Source: Catenulispora pinistramenti (lineage in GTDB: Bacteria; Actinomycetota; Actinomycetes; Streptomycetales; Catenulisporaceae). Taken from it: 33,816 nucleotides of DNA. The notes below the pieces were generated by a model, which did no database searches, was not told where the DNA came from, and saw nothing but the letters and a program-made list of their open reading frames with translations. Position numbers and translations under genes: made by a program. The stretch is taken from positions 1 to 33,816 of the forward strand of contig NZ_JAAFYZ010000103.1 in NCBI RefSeq assembly GCF_018274385.1, written 5' to 3'. This document shows, in pieces, positions 31,204 to 33,816 of this stretch. Each line of letters starts with the position of its first letter. The first letter of the stretch is position 1.

Positions 31204-32415
31204 TTGTCCGCACTTGTCGCATCCCCTGCTCCCACTCTGAAACCGGCGCTGAGCCGGCCGTTGACGTTGCTGCTCTCGATCGCGTGCGGGGTGGCCGTCG
31301 CGAACATCTACTTTCCGCAGGCGATCAGTCCACTGATCGCCGATGGGTTGAAAGTGAGTAAGAGTTCTGCCGCTCTGGTCACGACCTGTGCCCAACTCGG
31401 GTACGCCGCCGGGATCTTCCTGCTGGTGCCGCTCGGGGACCGGGTCCGGCATCGGCGGTTGGTCACGGTGTTGCTGCTGCTGACCGCGGTTGGGCTGGTC
31501 CTCGCCGGTACGGCTGACGCGCTGCCGATGATGGTGCTCGCCAGCACCCTGATCGGGGTGACGACGGTCGTCCCGCAGATCCTGATCCCGATGGCGGCCG
31601 GGCTGGCCGAGCCCGAGCGGCGGGGTGAGGTGACCGGGACCCTGTTGTCCGGGCTGATCGGCGGGATCCTTTTGGCCCGCACGTTTTCCGGGACGCTCGG
31701 CCAGTGGCTCGGATGGCGGGCGCCGTATCTGGTCGCGGCTGTCGCGGTGCTGGTGTTGTCGGTGGCGTTGGCCGTGTTGATGCCGGTGACCACGCCGAGT
31801 ACCGGCGAGCGGTATCCGGCGTTGCTGGCCGCCTCGGTGCGGTTGTTGCGGGCGGAGCCGTTGCTGCGGCGGTCGTGCCAGTACCAGGTGCTGGTGTTCG
31901 CGGGGTTCAGCGCGGCTTGGACGGCGTTGGCCTTGCACGTCACGGGTCCGACGTACCACCTCGGCACGCCGGCGGTCGGGCTGCTGGCGTTGGTCGGCGC
32001 CGGGAGCATGTTCGCGACGCCGCGGGCCGGCCGGGCCACCGACCGGCTCGGGCCGGACGCGGTGAATCTGCGGTGCCTGCTCGGGGTGTTGGCAGCCGCG
32101 GGTGTGCTGCTGCTCGGCACGGTCGGCGGGGTGCTCGGGCTGGTCGGTCTGGCGGTGGGGATGCTCGCGCTGGACGTCGCGGTGCAGTCGGGGCAGGTCG
32201 CGAATCAGGCCCGGATCTTCGCGCTGCGGCCGCAGGAGCGGGCCCGGTTGAACACGGCGTATATGACGTGCGCGTTTCTCGGCGGGAGTGCCGGATCGTG
32301 GCTTGGAGTGCGTGCTTATTCGGCGTTCGGCTGGAACGGGGTGTGCGGGGTCGTCGCGGTGGTGGGCGGCGCCGCGCTGGTGCGGTGTTCGCTCGCCGGG
32401 AAGCCTCGGGGTTGA
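31204..32415 (+). CDS. MFS transporter (YgaY/YnfM-like exporter)
   Basis: 403-residue major facilitator protein with about 12 membrane helices. It opens with RPLTLLLSIACGVAVANIYFPQAISPLIA, typical of the small-molecule exporter subgroup, and LLVPLGDRVRHRRLV is the motif A loop. NIYFPQ and a 'LNTAYMTCAFLGGS' segment in the second half are common in this group of putative drug exporters. The start is TTG at 31204-31206 with GAGGT 6 nt upstream; there is no competing ATG. It is divergent from the CGNR regulator. The inferred job is export of a toxic or signalling compound sensed by that regulator. Its stop lies inside a CCTAGG-rich palindrome that precedes the ABC gene. Confidence 0.9.
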   Translation: MSALVASPAPTLKPALSRPLTLLLSIACGVAVANIYFPQAISPLIADGLKVSKSSAALVTTCAQLGYAAGIFLLVPLGDRVRHRRLVTVLLLLTAVGLVLAGTADALPMMVLASTLIGVTTVVPQILIPMAAGLAEPERRGEVTGTLLSGLIGGILLARTFSGTLGQWLGWRAPYLVAAVAVLVLSVALAVLMPVTTPSTGERYPALLAASVRLLRAEPLLRRSCQYQVLVFAGFSAAWTALALHVTGPTYHLGTPAVGLLALVGAGSMFATPRAGRATDRLGPDAVNLRCLLGVLAAAGVLLLGTVGGVLGLVGLAVGMLALDVAVQSGQVANQARIFALRPQERARLNTAYMTCAFLGGSAGSWLGVRAYSAFGWNGVCGVVAVVGGAALVRCSLAGKPRG

Positions 32416-32451
32416 TACCTAGGATCCCTAAAGCCTAGGCCTCCTAGGTAT
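32415..32451. promoter_or_regulatory. CCTAGG palindrome cluster before the ABC ATPase
   Basis: ATACCTAGGA (32415-32424) and TCCTAGGTAT (32442-32451) are perfect 10 bp arms; between them lies a third palindrome GCCTAGGC (32433-32440). The right arm overlaps the ATPase start codon and the left arm touches the MFS stop. Such sites often bind TetR- or PadR-type repressors of ABC exporters; no such gene is adjacent. Confidence 0.65.
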
Positions 32452-32905
32452 GACGATGATCGCTGCTGCCGGCCTCGCCAAGAGCTACGGCGCCGAGCCG
32501 AACCGCGTGCCCGCACTGCGCGGCGTGGACGTCGCGATCCCGGAGGGCACCTTCACCGCGGTGACGGGTCCTTCGGGATCGGGCAAGTCCACGCCGCTGC
32601 ACTGCCTGTCGGGACTGGATACCGTGGATGCCGGGACGGTGCGCATCGGCGACACCGAGATCACGGCCCTGCCGGAGCGCGCACTGACCCGGCTGCGGCG
32701 CGAGCGGATCGGCTTCGTGTTCCAGGCGTTCAACCTGCTGCCGACCCTCACCGCCGGAGAGAACATCGTCCTGCCCCTGGAACTCACCGGCCGCCGCCCC
32801 GACGCGGAGCACTTCGAAGCGGTGGTCACCCTCCTCGGCCTGGCCGACCGCCTGGAACACCGGCCCGCGCAGCTGTCCGGCGGCCAGGCGCAGCGCGTCG
32901 CGATC
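32450..32905 (+). pseudogene. ABC transporter ATP-binding protein (LolD-like), truncated
   Basis: N-terminal 152 residues of a LolD/MacB-class ATPase. Walker A is GPSGSGKST (40-48), followed by Pro where Leu is usual (KSTPLH). The Q-loop is FVFQAFNLLP (Gln92), and the ABC signature LSGGQAQR is at 142-149. Likeness stops after QRVAI: the expected ARAL..., Walker B (DEPTGALD) and H-loop are absent in all frames up to the window end. The frame stays open to 33154, but the added residues are repeat-derived (Gly/Trp/Cys-rich). It cannot hydrolyse ATP as it stands. The break at about 32906 may be a true rearrangement or an assembly error close to the contig end. FtsX-type partners normally follow; none does here. 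Confidence 0.85.
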
Positions 32906-33377
32906 AGAACCGAGATATGGCGCCCGGGTGGCGACGATGCTCTCGCTGGTGCTGTATCAGGCAACGTTTGCCCGGGAGCTTTCGCTTTGCTCGGGAGCTC
33001 GCGATGTGGTTCGCGATGTGCCGGTCGGCGGGCGGGATTCGTCGGCGGGTGGAGTTTGCTGGGGGCTGGAGTTTGCTGGGGGCTGGAGTTTGTGGGCCGG
33101 GTTGCGGTTGGTCTGTGGTTTTCAAAGCATTTTACGGCCTTCGGTCATGGTTGAGCCGGTTCGGGGTTCGGGTCGGCGAGTCTGTGTTTCGGCTGCCCGT
33201 TCGCGCGTTCACAACCCCGCCGCACCTCAGGCCTCTTCAACTCCAGTTAGCCAGTGCAAGATCAAGAACTGTGATGAAGAGCCGGGCCTCCGGCGGGCCT
33301 CGGCAACCTCAGGGAAACTAGCGCGGTTCCCTCGGGTGGCTGATCTAGTCTCAGCGGCTGCGGTTTGTGAGGTGGTG
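32906..33377. other. Non-coding, repeat-rich sequence after the ATPase break
   Basis: About 470 bases without a supported gene. It includes a 17 bp tandem repeat (TGGAGTTTGCTGGGGGC at 33050-33066 and 33067-33083, with a partial third copy) and short CGCGATGTG direct repeats near 33000-33020. AGGGAA/TTCCCT arms at 33311-33332 could form a small hairpin. Base use differs from the genes: more T and G runs on this strand. Confidence 0.6.
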
Positions 33378-33554
33378 CGGTTCGTTCCCCTCGGTCGCGT
33401 CGTCAGCCCGGGGGGTACAGCACCGGTGTCCGGGGGTAAAGTCCGCGCACTTGCGGTTGGGTGCCCGAGCTGCGGTTTTGATAGCGCGAACTTGACCCCC
33501 GGCCACCGGCACTGTAGGCGAAGCCCTGCCGACGCGACCGAGGGGAACGAACCG
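33378..33554. repeat. Long inverted repeat, about 78 bp arms
   Basis: The outer 25 bases are perfectly complementary (33378-33402 against 33530-33554). The arms continue inward with mismatches, including TACAG..CCGGTG.CCGGGGGT on the left against the complement of 33485-33517 on the right, to a centre near 33466. It could fold into a long stem-loop. It may be a MITE-like or other small repeated element; no transposase is present. Confidence 0.75.
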
Positions 33555-33677
33555 AAAACCGACCGGAAGAATAGCAATCACAGGGACCAAGGGCGCGGGT
33601 TGGTTGCTGCCGCTGCGGGTGAGGGCGTGGCGACGGGCCGGTGATCAGTTGGTCGAGAACATGCCCGGGTGCGGTAG

Positions 33678-33783
33678 GCGGCATGCCTTGGTAGCCAGGT
33701 CTATATGCCATCCGGCGGTGGCCATCTTGGTGGTCAGGTCTGTCTATCATCCGGCGGCAGCCATCTCGGCGGCCAGGCGAACC
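33678..33783. repeat. Tandem repeat of about 39 bp
   Basis: Three diverged units start with GCGG and share GCCAT/GCATG, TTGGT.G.CAGGTCT and ATCCG: 33678-33714, 33715-33753 and a partial third at 33754-33783. No coding role is evident. Confidence 0.7.
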
Positions 33784-33800
33784 CGCGCCCACACCTGCAC

Positions 33801-33816
33801 CTGTCTCTTATACACA
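33801..33816. other. Tn5/Nextera mosaic-end adapter remnant
   Basis: The last 16 bases, CTGTCTCTTATACACA, match the first 16 of the 19-base Tn5 mosaic end used in Nextera libraries (the full end adds TCT). This is library adapter left at a contig end, not genomic DNA. It shows that the right edge is an assembly end. Confidence 0.93.

Noticed and set aside
33378-33783. CRISPR array or attachment sites in the right-end repeats
   Set aside because: The units are inverted or directly adjacent without unique spacers, and no cas or active integrase gene is present.
33403-33792. 129-codon leftward frame at the right end
   Set aside because: It is made of the tandem and inverted repeats and extends up to the adapter-tainted end; repeat peptides only.

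Overview
The window is very GC-rich DNA from an actinomycete (Streptomyces/Catenulispora-like; the genus cannot be fixed from the sequence alone). The evidence is third-codon G/C bias, frequent GTG and TTG starts, likely leaderless genes, a large LuxR-type (LAL) regulator, an actinobacterial c-di-AMP riboswitch before a LysM/transglycosylase gene, a CYP105-like P450 with a [3Fe-4S] ferredoxin, and many secreted hydrolases. It is an ordinary accessory stretch of chromosome: small operons and regulator-target pairs, with no prophage, CRISPR array or biosynthetic cluster.

Layout. 1-101: start of a leftward gene running off the edge (possibly a uridine kinase-like P-loop protein). 102-1216: non-coding, with a degenerate array of about 272 bp tandem repeats. 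1217-5263: leftward FtsX-type ABC permease and CPA2-type antiporter. 5334-7150: a solitary PemK/MazF-like protein convergent with a secreted LysM transglycosylase controlled by a ydaO-type riboswitch, separated by a strong bidirectional terminator. 7432-11280: LAL regulator and a FrnE-like DsbA oxidoreductase. 11431-15343: a two-module Lrp/AsnC regulator divergent from a coupled M20 amidohydrolase-MFS operon, with a perfect palindrome between them. 15359-18921: acyl-CoA ligase and acyl-CoA dehydrogenase operon divergent from a TetR regulator. 19098-20340: an unknown protein divergent from a peptidase E. 20450-23321: a small ORF, a secreted chymotrypsin-like protease and a secreted TAP-like hydrolase. 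23407-25279: a two-component pair whose kinase is frameshifted. 25287-28378: ferredoxin and P450, divergent from an alpha/beta hydrolase. 28709-30073: a serine recombinase lacking its catalytic serine. 30529-32415: a CGNR zinc-finger regulator divergent from an MFS exporter across an 18 bp-arm inverted repeat. 32450-33816: an ABC ATPase cut off in mid-domain, then repeat-rich non-coding sequence with a large inverted repeat, ending in 16 bases of the Tn5/Nextera mosaic end.

Most genes form regulator-plus-target units (AsnC/M20-MFS, TetR/ligase-dehydrogenase, CGNR/MFS, kinase-regulator). The most notable points are two intact ORFs whose family catalytic residues are missing (serine recombinase, acyl-CoA dehydrogenase), the CGNR/MFS operator, recurrent in-frame minisatellites in coding regions, and decayed or artefactual sequence at the right end. 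I did not find a convincing new multi-gene system.
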